DNA of 64,000 bases from a virus: IMG/VR virus record IMGVR_UViG_3300042485_001041, positions 17,219 to 81,218 of that record, one strand, 5' to 3'. A program made the position numbers and the translations under genes. Below are positions 23,837 to 32,384 of this stretch, one piece after another (within the stretch, counting starts at the first letter, position 1; each line of letters begins with the position of its first letter). Under the pieces are notes generated by a model. The model made no database searches, had not been told where the DNA came from, and saw nothing but the letters and a program-made list of their open reading frames with translations.

Positions 23837-25762
23837 TTAGTTTCGAACGAGTCTGCGAGTGATCGCGTACTTCACGATCTTTCGAGCCATTCCAATTAGA
23901 TCGAGTGGATTATTAATAACCGCACCGATCTCGCAACGATGTGAAGTTTCACTATCGAGAACGATCTGTTCGTTTGAATTGGGAATGTATGCGAACGCCG
24001 TTAACACGCCAGCACGAGCCATTCGATCGATCGCATCGTGAGTTTGCTTTAAGTCACCGCCCCATTCTCCGTCAGTAATGGCGAAGAAAATACGAACTGG
24101 TTTATCAGTTTCGGCAAGTAACTTAGTCGCGTACTTAACGGCTTGATCTGGCTCAGTACCGCCACCAGCACCAGCATCTCGAATCACGCCAGTTGCTTTA
24201 TCTTTTGCGCGATACAGCAGGTTAGTATCACTATTGAAAGTGATAACAGTTGTATTCGCATTGATCTTGTCGAGTGCGCGTTTAATTGCGTACATCGCCT
24301 TGTATGCCTTCTCTGCCTTATGACCAGACATCGAACCAGAGTTATCGAGAATGACTACGCATTCGATCTCGCAAGCATCTTCGATACCTTCATTCCATGA
24401 ATCGAAAACAGTTTCGATGTCCTCTCCACGCAAGTAACGCCCTGCGTGTAAGCGACCACTCGACTCGTAAGTTTCCCAAGCAGGGTCATACGATGATTTC
24501 AACCGCAACAGTTCACGAGCGAATGTTGCTGATGCTTCAACAGTTTTAGAATCAGGGCGAAGCGAATTAAATCGCTCTAACTCTGGCTCTTTAGCGTTAT
24601 TGGTAGCAAGAGAAGGTAAGCCACCAATCTGGCGCATGATGTCGCGGATTTCATCTGCGATCTCGGCACTAGTAAGAATGTCATTCAGAGTTGATTGAAG
24701 TAACTCTGCTAGTTCGTTACCGACTCCGTCAGAACTTTCATCGTTGATTTCATCGTCACCATAATCTTCGAACTCGACTTGATCGATGTCTAATTCGATA
24801 GTTGGTTTTGATTTCATCTTCTCTGCGAGTTCGGCATCGTCTGCCTGATCTAATTTAGAAGCACGATCTGAATCGCGCTTCTGTTGTTTAGGTGGTTGAG
24901 GGCGTGAAGCCATAGAGGACTCGATACCTTCGTGTGGGCGATTGCCATGACCGAATGGGTCATTGAGAATGACATTGAAATCGCCTTCTTTGCCCTCTCC
25001 AGCAGGTTTAACTTTGATCTGGGTGCTTCCACCTTCACCAGAGCCGTCACCGCTTCCAGAGCCGTCACCTTTGGGCAACAGCGTATGGAATCGCGCTATT
25101 AATTCTTTCCCTTTTTCAGTATCAGTAGGGAATACAAGTAAGCGATAAGCATCGACTATCTCGCATATTTCAGCGATATTTTCTTGCTCTGGATACGCAT
25201 TACGAGAGTTCGCTCTAATTTGAACAGGTAAGTATCTGCGACCACGAAGTAGCGGATACGAATTAACGAAGGCATCTGGCTTCTCTACGAAGTGAATCAG
25301 AATCGTAGAAGTAAACCAATCAACAGTTGAGGGATAGCGAGTAGTAAATAAAGTTTCTATTCGCTGATCTTCAAGTGCGTTATATGCCGAGAAGTAATTG
25401 TTATCTCTAACGAACTCGAAGATGTCTGAACCTTCTCGTGCTGTATAGAGAATGTGACTGATCTCGTGAAGATCAAGCCCTTTAAGTCCAGCGATTGATT
25501 TAGCATCATTTAGATCGCCAATTAATCGTGAATTAAAAGTTACTTCACTAGCACCAGAGTAAGCAGGTGAGTTCATCGATGAATGCTCGACCTTTACAGT
25601 CACCTTGCGGAAAGTGAATGCTGAGTTCACTCGACCGAATAAGTGACAGAAGCGTTCGATCTTCTGGCGATGTAGTTCTGCTTCATCGCGCTGGCGCATT
25701 AGCGCACCAGCATCTAGCCCTTGTAGAAGTTCATCTACTTGGTCATGTATTGAACCGCGCAT
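23837..25762 (-). CDS. CobT-like VWA protein with HExxH motif
   Basis: 641 residues. N-terminal part has H99-E-I-S-H103 and, after it, NALEDQRIE, a zinc-metalloprotease-like signature typical of CobT-type proteins. A Gly/Ser and acidic disordered linker spans about 230-350. A von Willebrand A domain follows with MIDAS D473-N-S-G-S. CobT pairs with the AAA+ CobS in aerobic cobaltochelatase; related MoxR/VWA pairs remodel other complexes. The CobS/MoxR-like partner lies directly upstream in the operon. Whether it inserts cobalt is unproven. Confidence 0.82.
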   Translation of the reverse strand: MRGSIHDQVDELLQGLDAGALMRQRDEAELHRQKIERFCHLFGRVNSAFTFRKVTVKVEHSSMNSPAYSGASEVTFNSRLIGDLNDAKSIAGLKGLDLHEISHILYTAREGSDIFEFVRDNNYFSAYNALEDQRIETLFTTRYPSTVDWFTSTILIHFVEKPDAFVNSYPLLRGRRYLPVQIRANSRNAYPEQENIAEICEIVDAYRLLVFPTDTEKGKELIARFHTLLPKGDGSGSGDGSGEGGSTQIKVKPAGEGKEGDFNVILNDPFGHGNRPHEGIESSMASRPQPPKQQKRDSDRASKLDQADDAELAEKMKSKPTIELDIDQVEFEDYGDDEINDESSDGVGNELAELLQSTLNDILTSAEIADEIRDIMRQIGGLPSLATNNAKEPELERFNSLRPDSKTVEASATFARELLRLKSSYDPAWETYESSGRLHAGRYLRGEDIETVFDSWNEGIEDACEIECVVILDNSGSMSGHKAEKAYKAMYAIKRALDKINANTTVITFNSDTNLLYRAKDKATGVIRDAGAGGGTEPDQAVKYATKLLAETDKPVRIFFAITDGEWGGDLKQTHDAIDRMARAGVLTAFAYIPNSNEQIVLDSETSHRCEIGAVINNPLDLIGMARKIVKYAITRRLVRN

Positions 25763-25772
25763 GGAGTCCTCT

Positions 25773-26642
25773 CTAAGCGTTCGCGTACTCGGTTGTAATG
25801 GACTCTACGGCTATGCCCAAGTCCTCTTTGATGTTGTAACCAGCACCTTCTAAGAGCATCTTTACAGCAGGTCGCTCTTCTTCGGTGAAGTTATTAGTAA
25901 AGATTTCGCACGCTAGATCGTATGACAATTCTTTCGAAATCTTCTCGAAAGTTTTTAGAATGCGAGATGTAATTGGAGTTTCGAAGATCGTTGCGTTATT
26001 GGAGTGTGAACCACTAGAAGATGTAGAGCGCATTCCGTAAGCAAGATCAAGCAGAGCAGGTGAAGCGATGTATTGACTTTCAACAGCGCGATCGAAATCG
26101 TAATGAAGTTTGATCTCGAAGCGATCTGCTAATTGCTCTGGTAGTGGTTGAGAGCCACGATAGTTTGGATTGAAGTCAGCGATGATTAATAGATCAGGGT
26201 GCGCCTTAATAACTTCGCCCTTGTGTCCTAGAAGCGTAATAACACGCGAGAAGTCCAGAAGTGGAAGTACGAAGTGTTTAGCGTTCTTGGCTAACTTATC
26301 GATCTCACCAAGATTGAGAATGCCACCATGACGAACTAAGTTTACGATCTGCGAATCGACCCACTCTAGTTTTCCATTTTCATCTGGCACATAAGAGCCT
26401 TGAAGTTCCGAAGCACTTAATGAATCGTTCGAAGGCACATTGTAATAAGGCAAGCCACGAAGCGAAGCGATGTATTGAGCGAATGAAGATTTACCAGTAC
26501 CAGAATGTCCGAAGTTAAGGATATTCATTTTGTTTTTGATTGCGTAATCTGCGATTGCGATTTCAGATACGCCAGCGAATGATCGTGGCACATAATGCGC
26601 CATTGAATCGAGCGAAGGTATAAATTGGTTGATCGTTGACAT
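25773..26642 (-). CDS. CobS/MoxR-like AAA+ ATPase
   Basis: 289 residues. P-loop GHSGTGKS at 45-52; Walker B region GGILNLGEID with E113 present but Gly where the usual Asp is, an oddity; sensor and arginine-finger region ADFNPNYRG...LADRFE. It fits MoxR/CobS AAA+ chaperones, which act with VWA proteins such as the product of the next gene (10 bases away). Cobaltochelatase is one candidate role; another is remodelling of a phage or host complex. Confidence 0.84.
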   Translation of the reverse strand: MSTINQFIPSLDSMAHYVPRSFAGVSEIAIADYAIKNKMNILNFGHSGTGKSSFAQYIASLRGLPYYNVPSNDSLSASELQGSYVPDENGKLEWVDSQIVNLVRHGGILNLGEIDKLAKNAKHFVLPLLDFSRVITLLGHKGEVIKAHPDLLIIADFNPNYRGSQPLPEQLADRFEIKLHYDFDRAVESQYIASPALLDLAYGMRSTSSSGSHSNNATIFETPITSRILKTFEKISKELSYDLACEIFTNNFTEEERPAVKMLLEGAGYNIKEDLGIAVESITTEYANA

Positions 26643-26701
26643 GTTATTCCGTTTCTCTAGGTGATTGGTTTGGTTTTATTTTCTTACTTATTAAGTTGTA
26701 G

Positions 26702-26842
26702 TTACGAATGGATAGTGAGTAGCAAGTAACTCGGCATGGAATGGGTTGGGCTTCGCGGTCACTACGGCTAAAGATCAGCGGTAGCGAAAGGATTGTCGCG
26801 CCATGTGATGTCTGGATACAGGTGGTCACTATCCATTCGTAA
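26702..26842. ncRNA. Candidate structured RNA 3 (17-bp closing stem)
   Basis: TTACGAATGGATAGTGA (26702-26718) and TCACTATCCATTCGTAA (26826-26842) are a perfect 17-bp inverted repeat enclosing 107 bases with further pairing (CATGG/CCATG; CTTCGC and CTAC/GTAG/GCGAAAG nested). It has almost the same length as the 20774-20916 element (141 versus 143) but no sequence similarity. It lies between two leftward genes; processing or an sRNA are possible. Confidence 0.5.
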
Positions 26843-26845
26843 TTC

Positions 26846-27118
26846 TTATTCATAGTCAGTTGTAACAGCATCTACATTCTTAGCGATTATTTTAGAAGCC
26901 AGATATACATCTTCTAACTCACTCGCTAATTCTTGGAATTGATTAAAGATCGCGCACTCTTCATCGATCGCTGGACATAACTTGTCCATGATTGATTGAA
27001 GAAGTTCGGTCACCTTCTCTGGTGCTGGTTCATCTCGATCTAACGCGTTCTCTAACGCCATTCCAAGAATGGTGCTGGCGAGTCCGAGTTCATCGAGTGT
27101 GAAAGTAATCTTTGCCAT
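26846..27118 (-). CDS. Hypothetical acidic helical protein
   Basis: 90 residues, helical, acidic, with two internal cysteines. No motif. A good ribosome site (AAGGGGAAATAAATA) precedes ATG. It stops four bases before the structured element downstream. Confidence 0.68.
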   Translation of the reverse strand: MAKITFTLDELGLASTILGMALENALDRDEPAPEKVTELLQSIMDKLCPAIDEECAIFNQFQELASELEDVYLASKIIAKNVDAVTTDYE

Positions 27119-27132
27119 TTATTTATTTCCCC

Positions 27133-27819
27133 TTACTGATAATGAGAAGCGCACCACTTGCCCATGCCAGCCACTACGGACTTTTGAAGGGTTAAGGTGC
27201 GGTGACAATGAACGCAAGTGCCAGTAGCGATACCGAATGCGGAAGCATCAGTAAGTGATAGTCGATCAGTTGCTTTAAGAGTTGCCAACACTTTTGAATT
27301 AAGAGTCCAAGATTTATTTATTGGGTCATACTCTAAAGCGAAGAGTCGATCACTATTTCGAAGTTTGCGTACTGAGTAATAAGTTTCATTAACTCGATAC
27401 GCACCGACAGTCGCTTCGATGATTACTTCTAACTTTGGAAGCATAACTAAATAAGTGATAAGCACTTTCGCTTGATCGCGTGTTAGTTGGTGATACGAGT
27501 CAACCGAATAGTGAGTAGTGATCTCAGTAAGTTTCTCTTGCGCCTTCTGGCGAGTTTGAAGTAAGAGATCGATGTATCCAGACTGCTTCTCACTAATTCG
27601 ATCTTCAACCTTCTTAGGACAAGCAAGTAATTGCTCGATGATGCGAGAGGCGTGCTTCTTGTTTACCTGCTCGGCGTTAGCGATCTCGAACTCATGTATG
27701 CGTTCATCTAACAGGCGTTGAATAAATCGTGCCTGTGCTGGTGAGCAGTATTTAACAGCGAACTCGCCGTACTGATTGCTGGCAGGTGCGCCAGCAGGTT
27801 TGCCTTTAGTAATTGACAC
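27133..27819 (-). CDS. DUF6011-like zinc-finger protein
   Basis: 228 residues. A helical body (about 20-110) is followed by a C-terminal G-T-C-V-H-C-H-R-T-L...GKWCASH element, which resembles the DUF6011 zinc finger (CxxCgRxL ... GxGxxC) frequent in actinophages. Function unknown; possibly DNA-related. Two bases from its upstream neighbour. Confidence 0.68.
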   Translation of the reverse strand: MSITKGKPAGAPASNQYGEFAVKYCSPAQARFIQRLLDERIHEFEIANAEQVNKKHASRIIEQLLACPKKVEDRISEKQSGYIDLLLQTRQKAQEKLTEITTHYSVDSYHQLTRDQAKVLITYLVMLPKLEVIIEATVGAYRVNETYYSVRKLRNSDRLFALEYDPINKSWTLNSKVLATLKATDRLSLTDASAFGIATGTCVHCHRTLTLQKSVVAGMGKWCASHYQ

Positions 27820-27821
27820 TT

Positions 27822-28106
27822 CTATTCCCCCTCTTCTGAGTTACACCAAGCATCTAGCCGTAGTGACTCGATAATTTGACTAGCGATCATGTCCGTTCTA
27901 CCTTCACGAGTTTTTACCTTCTCTGGTAGATCAATTAAGCGATCGTAATCGCCTTCATTAATAGCGTTGATTGAAGCGATAGCAACTGGAAGCATGATTA
28001 GTGGTACTGGTGGATAGCAATTTGATGTTAAGTGAATTGTTAATTGCTGTTCGATTGAATTAACGAACTCGCCAGAAGCAAGTTCGATTGCGTGAATAGA
28101 ACCCAT
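27822..28106 (-). CDS. Hypothetical protein
   Basis: 94 residues, mixed helical. No motif. It follows a 28-residue membrane peptide gene without a gap and ends with an acidic tail. Confidence 0.62.
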   Translation of the reverse strand: MGSIHAIELASGEFVNSIEQQLTIHLTSNCYPPVPLIMLPVAIASINAINEGDYDRLIDLPEKVKTREGRTDMIASQIIESLRLDAWCNSEEGE

Positions 28107-28193
28107 TTAGTTATTCCCCTCTAGTGATTGAAAAGTTAATGCGATTGCTGTACCGATTATTGAAGCGATGATTGCGAGTAAAAAGATAGTCAT
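28107..28193 (-). CDS. 28-residue membrane peptide
   Basis: Starts MTIFLLAIIASIIGTAIALTF: nearly the whole peptide is one transmembrane helix. ATG overlaps the previous stop (TAATG), and the stop sits directly before the next start; GAGGGGAAT inside its end serves the next gene. Coupling on both sides supports a real gene. Could be a small holin-like or toxin-like peptide; no evidence for either. Confidence 0.55.
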   Translation of the reverse strand: MTIFLLAIIASIIGTAIALTFQSLEGNN

Positions 28194-28486
28194 TAGATCG
28201 CTCTCCTTACATAACCTTGATGCTTCGAAGTTGTAGTTGAGTATTTGACATTCGGAATAGTCCAACCGAACTTTCCATGCCATGCGATTGGAGTGCCATA
28301 CGAATACACGATGTAATCGGGGAACTCAGTTGCCAGTTGAAGTGCCAAGTGACTATCTAAGCGACCAGTAGAAGGCGAGAACTCTTCACAATTAGGTGAG
28401 ATCACATAACCAGAGAAGTTGTTACCTTGAAATGCCACGCGATTATGAATTAGTACGCCAGCCTTTTGGTTTGATGATTTAGTCAT
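28193..28486 (-). CDS. DUF8033-like protein, paralogue of 8950-9267
   Basis: 97 residues. The C-terminal 40 residues (VYSYGTPIAWHG, GW, KYSTTTSKHQGYVRRAI) are strikingly like the end of the rightward-strand protein at 8950-9267. The N-terminus has a separate beta-like part (GVLIHNRVAFQGNNF). One-base overlaps tie it to both neighbours. Confidence 0.7.
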   Translation of the reverse strand: MTKSSNQKAGVLIHNRVAFQGNNFSGYVISPNCEEFSPSTGRLDSHLALQLATEFPDYIVYSYGTPIAWHGKFGWTIPNVKYSTTTSKHQGYVRRAI

Positions 28487-28650
28487 TAGTTATTCCCCTT
28501 TAGTTTTCCAGTAAAAGATAATTCGATGATGAATGCTCGGTTATATGCCAAGAAGTTTTCAAGATCGCCAATAGTTTCGAAATCCTCTTTACGATTAAAA
28601 ATCTCTTTGCGATTCCATTGATTAACGATGCGATAAGTTGCTGTAATCAT
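28486..28650 (-). CDS. Small hypothetical protein
   Basis: 54 residues (starts MITATYRIVNQWNRKEIFNR). Start and stop each overlap neighbours by one base, which supports translation. No domain recognised. Confidence 0.6.
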   Translation of the reverse strand: MITATYRIVNQWNRKEIFNRKEDFETIGDLENFLAYNRAFIIELSFTGKLKGNN

Positions 28651-28817
28651 TATTTAGTACCTGCGATCTTCAAGTTCTTGATTGCGTTGAAGTCGAAAGT
28701 TGAGTAATAACGAGTTCCGTCATTTAGTAGTAAGTCGATGCTCGAAGGTGTGATGCGACCACGAGCGATGATTTTGCCGTCTTTATCTATGAACACTTGA
28801 TCGGTATTTTTCTTCAT
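28650..28817 (-). CDS. Small hypothetical protein
   Basis: 55 residues (starts MKKNTDQVFIDKDGKIIARG), probably one beta-rich domain. The ribosome site AAGGGAAAC precedes ATG. No family recognised. Confidence 0.6.
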   Translation of the reverse strand: MKKNTDQVFIDKDGKIIARGRITPSSIDLLLNDGTRYYSTFDFNAIKNLKIAGTK

Positions 28818-28870
28818 TTCGTTTCCCTTTGTTTTTACTGGTGAAATTGATTATCGATTTGATAACCACC

Positions 28871-28899
28871 ACATCGCACCGATTTACTCGATGCGATGT
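28871..28899. terminator. Intergenic hairpin
   Basis: ACATCGCA (28871-28878) and TGCGATGT (28892-28899) form an eight-base-pair stem with 13-base loop between two leftward genes. No U-tract; attenuator or processing site possible. Confidence 0.35.
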
Positions 28900-28907
28900 A
28901 GAAGCGA

Positions 28908-29252
28908 TCAGATAGTTAGAAGTCGAAGTGCTGAGTGAATTGATTTACCGAGTTGTAACGCACGCTGTTGCGCCTCTTCTGTCAGTTCAACTCGATTGCC
29001 GTCACGAACTGAATTGGGAAAGTAACCCTTGCCAGCGCACAGAAGAGAAGTCCAGAGAAGATCGAGTTCGCTCTGGGTAAGTGTGATCGTTGCGGTTGGT
29101 TCATCGGTAGCAATAGCCGACCAGCACCATGAGCAGAAGCCGTCACGAGTTGCGATTACATCAGTTCTAGTTGCTTGAAGATGATTAATACAATGAAGGC
29201 TCTGGCACTTTTGAATTGAAGGTGCTGTTGAAGTAATTTCGCCTAGTTTCAT
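28908..29252 (-). CDS. Hypothetical zinc-binding protein (first gene of the leftward operon)
   Basis: 114 residues from ATG at 29252, chosen because GGAAAG lies just upstream; an in-frame ATG at 29288 would add 12 residues. C/H pairs (KCQSLHCINH and FCSWCW) suggest a zinc ribbon, followed by a helical part. Its position makes it the first product of the leftward transcript. Confidence 0.62.
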   Translation of the reverse strand: MKLGEITSTAPSIQKCQSLHCINHLQATRTDVIATRDGFCSWCWSAIATDEPTATITLTQSELDLLWTSLLCAGKGYFPNSVRDGNRVELTEEAQQRALQLGKSIHSALRLLTI

Positions 29253-30408
29253 TTTCTTTCCATTCCAGTAATGATTAATTGAATACATCGAGTTATGTAT
29301 TCACCCCACTAGTAACCAGAGATAGATCGCTGTCTATTTACCAGTTACTAGTAGAGAAAACACATAAGCAGATAATTACTAATTGAGTTGCCCAGTTCGT
29401 TCACTATGCTTCATGCGGATTGGTTACCGATTGCGCTGTTATTAACAGATAGTCCATGTGAACTGGATTCAATCTCCATAATTATTTTCCCTAAGCCATA
29501 TCTGCTATTCACAATTAATTTCTTAATCGTTGGAGTTGTTTACATTTAATGAAGTTAATCGCTCGTTATTAGTAGTAATCGCTAGTTAATAAATAGTGGA
29601 TTCTATTTATTCATTCATCGCGTAGTAATAAGTTTTCGCAATTAGATTTTCATCTCTTGAATTATTCGCTCGTTATTCGTAATCGCATTCACTAATAGCA
29701 TCTAGTAGATAGATCGCTTTCGCCTTAGTTAGTTATTAATCGAGTTCATTGGTACAGAACACAATTAAAAGAATGCGATTCGTAATCGCAGATTTTCTTA
29801 GCCTCTATTTAATTAAGTTATTTAGTAACGATCGCCAGTTGAGTACCGCGCCTTAGCGTTGTTAGTTCGGGTCAGTTCACCGACCATTACTAAATAACTT
29901 TGAGCATTTTTCACTTCTGATTAATAAACCGATCAGTTGCCCCTAGAGGATTCTGAAAAGATCGATCGTTGGTCGCGTGCGCTATGGGAGAAATGTACCA
30001 CTCAGCCCGATCAGTTGATAACAGGCTCGATCTATTTACTCCGCGTTGCCGATCTAATTGTTAAGCCGAATGAGCGTGCGTGGGATTGAGCGTAAATACA
30101 CCTGAGAGGGCGTAGAAGGGGTCTAAGAGCCGAGTACCCCCAGTTTGAAGGTAATCACCCCAGAGCAGGTGAGATCGTGGCTCATAGGGCGCGTGTGGAG
30201 AGGGGTGTTTATGCGTTAATGTCCGAATTGCCCGATATATGTAAGTCCACGCCGACAATGTGAAAGTTAGATAGTTAGATGCGCCGATGCGCCAGAGCCA
30301 GATGAAATTGCGCCGATGTATTTTTTTTCTCAGTATTAACAATTTAATCACTAAGAGAGAGTAGAGAAGATAAGAAGAAAACAATTAAGAGGGAGATGTA
30401 ATTAATTA
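29253..30408. promoter_or_regulatory. Non-coding divergent control region
   Basis: About 1.15 kb without a convincing gene between leftward and rightward blocks. It holds ACTAGTAAC/GTTACTAGT as a 9-bp inverted repeat (29308-29316, 29344-29352), CGCTCGTTATT twice (29560-29570, 29667-29677), CCGATCAGTTG twice (29929-29939, 30007-30017) and GCGCCGATG twice (30281-30289, 30310-30318). It must contain the leftward promoter; I could not assign one hexamer pair with confidence. Confidence 0.55.
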
Positions 30409-30546
30409 ATGATTAGTAGAAAAGATTATCCATTAGTTGATCGAGTTGATTCAAACAGCAGATTTAATTTATTGATGTGGTTAGCGAAGTACCAGATGAA
30501 TAACCCCGATGTAGTAGAGATAGAGATTGATTCACATAACTATTAA
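30409..30546 (+). CDS. Small hypothetical protein
   Basis: 45 residues (starts MISRKDYPLVDRVDSN), amphipathic and codon-use-like its neighbours. AGAGGGAG lies 13-18 bases upstream, a bit far. It stands alone in the divergent region, so the call is tentative. Confidence 0.4.
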   Translation: MISRKDYPLVDRVDSNSRFNLLMWLAKYQMNNPDVVEIEIDSHNY

Positions 30547-30596
30547 TAAATAATAATAAATAATAAATGATCGATGTGATGATGTGATCGATGTGA
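30543..30596. other. Candidate origin: AT-rich tract plus two 12-bp iterons
   Basis: An AT-only tract of TAA/ATA triplets (30541-30567) is followed by two copies of TGATCGATGTGA (30568-30579, 30585-30596), 17 bp apart. AT-rich DNA beside iterons is the common layout of replication origins, but no initiator gene is visible in the window. It could equally be an operator. Confidence 0.35.
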
Positions 30597-30847
30597 ACTC
30601 GAATAGCAGGTGGTTAGTACCTGATAACAACTGGGTGGCACACCTGACAGTCTGGTGTTACGCGCACAGCCACGCCACTTGCCAGAGCAGTAGCCGAAGA
30701 TCGTGTCACCAAGATTGTCACCAAGTTAGTTAATCAATAACTATTTACGCTCATGTTAACTAGTTCGCACCTGACTAGTAATCAGGAGTAATTGTTAACA
30801 CCGACCCCCACCCCCTACCCCACCCACCCTTAATCGCACGCACGCAA
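30547..30847. promoter_or_regulatory. Upstream region of the effector operon
   Basis: 301 bases without a gene. Besides the iterons it holds TGTCACCAAG twice (30704-30713, 30716-30725), two TGTTAAC sites (30754-30760, 30793-30799) around a pair of ACTAGT sites (30759-30764, 30774-30779), and the hairpin CCTGA-CTAGTAA-TCAGG (30770-30786). Then a C-rich stretch leads to the first gene. Likely a regulated promoter. Confidence 0.45.
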
Positions 30848-31531
30848 GTGCCGAGCCAGGTGTCAGACACGGTTGACGACTTTTACGCTGAGGCAGTGCG
30901 GATTTTAAGCCATAATCGCCATATGCCCGCTCACAGCGTCTGCCGCACCTGCGGAAAGAAGATTAAGCAAGAAGGCTCCACTTGGAGTTCTCATTTGGGC
31001 GATAAGTGCTGGGGCAAGGGCACCCACAACCCCGTTCACACCGTTATCTCAGAAGGCTTAAAATCGGCCCCAGTATCAGTTCCTAGTCGTTTGCTTAATG
31101 AAACCTTGTTTCGTGGGTTGCCAGGTACTAAGTTGGAGACTCCACTTGGAATGCACTGGTCATCTGTATCGGGGCTTGACCACGTTTCTGGTTATTCGGG
31201 AGGAATAGGTAGTGGCGCTAGTCTATTTTCTGGCGGAGAAGGTAAAAAGGGCGAGAAGTCAACTATCATTCACGCTAAGGTAAACAACCGAGCAATCATC
31301 AACCCTCGCTCATCAGAGGGTAAGAAGATGGCTGGTCGTCATCAAATTTGGGGCGGAGGAGCCCCTGAGTACGAAGAGACGGTTCGCCCTGGTGCAAACG
31401 TTGAAGTAACTAAGTTAACTCGTGTACGTAACGTTACCGATGCCTCTCATGACGAATCTGGTAAGTACACTCCAGCGGTAACAAAGCAACGAGAGATCCG
31501 TTACAAGAAACCAAGACAGGTACAAGCATAA
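30848..31531 (+). CDS. ART-like protein with N-terminal zinc finger
   Basis: 227 residues if GTG at 30848 is used; ATG at 30923 is the alternative and neither has a good ribosome site. A zinc finger (C-R-T-C near 32-35, later H and C in SSHLGDKC) precedes an ART-like domain: LFRGLPG (Arg), GMHWSSVSG, STIIHAKVNNRAI, and EYEETVRPGANVEVT (acidic end). This architecture repeats in the genes at 31531 and 32384. May ADP-ribosylate host targets; inferred from motif order only. First gene of the effector operon. Confidence 0.62.
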   Translation: MPSQVSDTVDDFYAEAVRILSHNRHMPAHSVCRTCGKKIKQEGSTWSSHLGDKCWGKGTHNPVHTVISEGLKSAPVSVPSRLLNETLFRGLPGTKLETPLGMHWSSVSGLDHVSGYSGGIGSGASLFSGGEGKKGEKSTIIHAKVNNRAIINPRSSEGKKMAGRHQIWGGGAPEYEETVRPGANVEVTKLTRVRNVTDASHDESGKYTPAVTKQREIRYKKPRQVQA

Positions 31532-31953
31532 TGGCCGCTCAAGACAACCTTTCAGAAGCCTTGTTCACCGTGCCTCTGCATCGTGGGGTAAAGAGCACCT
31601 CTACCCTTAGTAACCCTGTAGGAATCCACTGGACAGACGTACCTAAAGTTGCAGAGAAGTTTGCAAGGGCAAAGGTCATGTATCCCAATGAACGAGGTTC
31701 TGGAAGAGTCATCCATGGCAAAGTTAACGAAAAAGCCATTGTTGATAAAAAGTCTAAAGAAGGTCGCACATTACGTAAACTTCATGGAATTGAGCCCTAC
31801 GAGAACGAACATGAGAATACCGTAAGACCAGGAGCCACTGTACTTGTTACAGGGTCTACTCGCATAACCCACACAGTTGATCCCAAGGGCAAAGAGAAGA
31901 TAGAACGCCGTAGAGAACGACGTTATAACCCACCACGACAGGTGCGTGCATAA
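31531..31953 (+). CDS. ART-like protein, NLSxxxF tag
   Basis: 140 residues. N-terminus MAAQDNLSEALF is a degenerate form of the LSxxQF tag. The rest parallels the preceding protein: PLHRGVKST (Arg), VGIHWTDVPKVAEKFA, RVIHGKVNEKAI, and ENEHENTVRPGATVLVT, ending in a basic tail RRERRYNPPRQVRA. These are probably the R, S/T-like and E elements of an ART fold. Starts on the upstream stop (TAATG). Confidence 0.65.
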   Translation: MAAQDNLSEALFTVPLHRGVKSTSTLSNPVGIHWTDVPKVAEKFARAKVMYPNERGSGRVIHGKVNEKAIVDKKSKEGRTLRKLHGIEPYENEHENTVRPGATVLVTGSTRITHTVDPKGKEKIERRRERRYNPPRQVRA

Positions 31954-32384
31954 TGGCTGCCTCAGACAACCTATCTCCTAAACAGTTCAACAGGCCTCTA
32001 GTACGCCCTGCTGAGATGGCAGACCCAGATATGCGGCCAGGAGCAAAGAACTACCCTCGTAAGAAATTTAACGTACATGCAGAGATGGGTAAGTCATGGA
32101 AGGCCGTGACACCACCTAATTCCTTTGACATGAAGACAGGTGCTCCGCTACCTGTACAGCCAGGCGCTATCTCTATCGTCACACCTGAAAACGGAGATGC
32201 ATGGACTAATTGGCCTGAACATACTGACCCAGACAAAATTCGCATGGCTAAGAAGTTAGTTAAGAACAACTTGACTCGTGAAGCCCAGAAGAGCAGAGAC
32301 CCAAAGGTTCGTATGCAATCACGTCAAGCCTCTTACAAGGCTAACCAGATTCAATCTGCTATTCAGAATCGTACAAATAAATAA
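31953..32384 (+). CDS. Tagged hypothetical protein
   Basis: 143 residues. Begins MAASDNLSPKQFNRPL, the consensus form of the tag. The remainder is basic and Pro-rich, then helical (KKLVKNNLTREAQKSRD); no domain recognised. TAATG overlaps on both sides. Confidence 0.65.
   Translation: MAASDNLSPKQFNRPLVRPAEMADPDMRPGAKNYPRKKFNVHAEMGKSWKAVTPPNSFDMKTGAPLPVQPGAISIVTPENGDAWTNWPEHTDPDKIRMAKKLVKNNLTREAQKSRDPKVRMQSRQASYKANQIQSAIQNRTNK

Noticed and set aside
26644-26871. Minus-strand frame of 75 residues spanning the 17-bp inverted repeat
   Set aside because: It overlaps the start region of a better gene and its sequence looks unlike a folded protein; the RNA-structure reading explains the region better.
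30061-30384. Minus-strand frame of 107 residues in the divergent region
   Set aside because: No ribosome site, unusual composition and no coupling with neighbours; lies in repeat-rich regulatory DNA.
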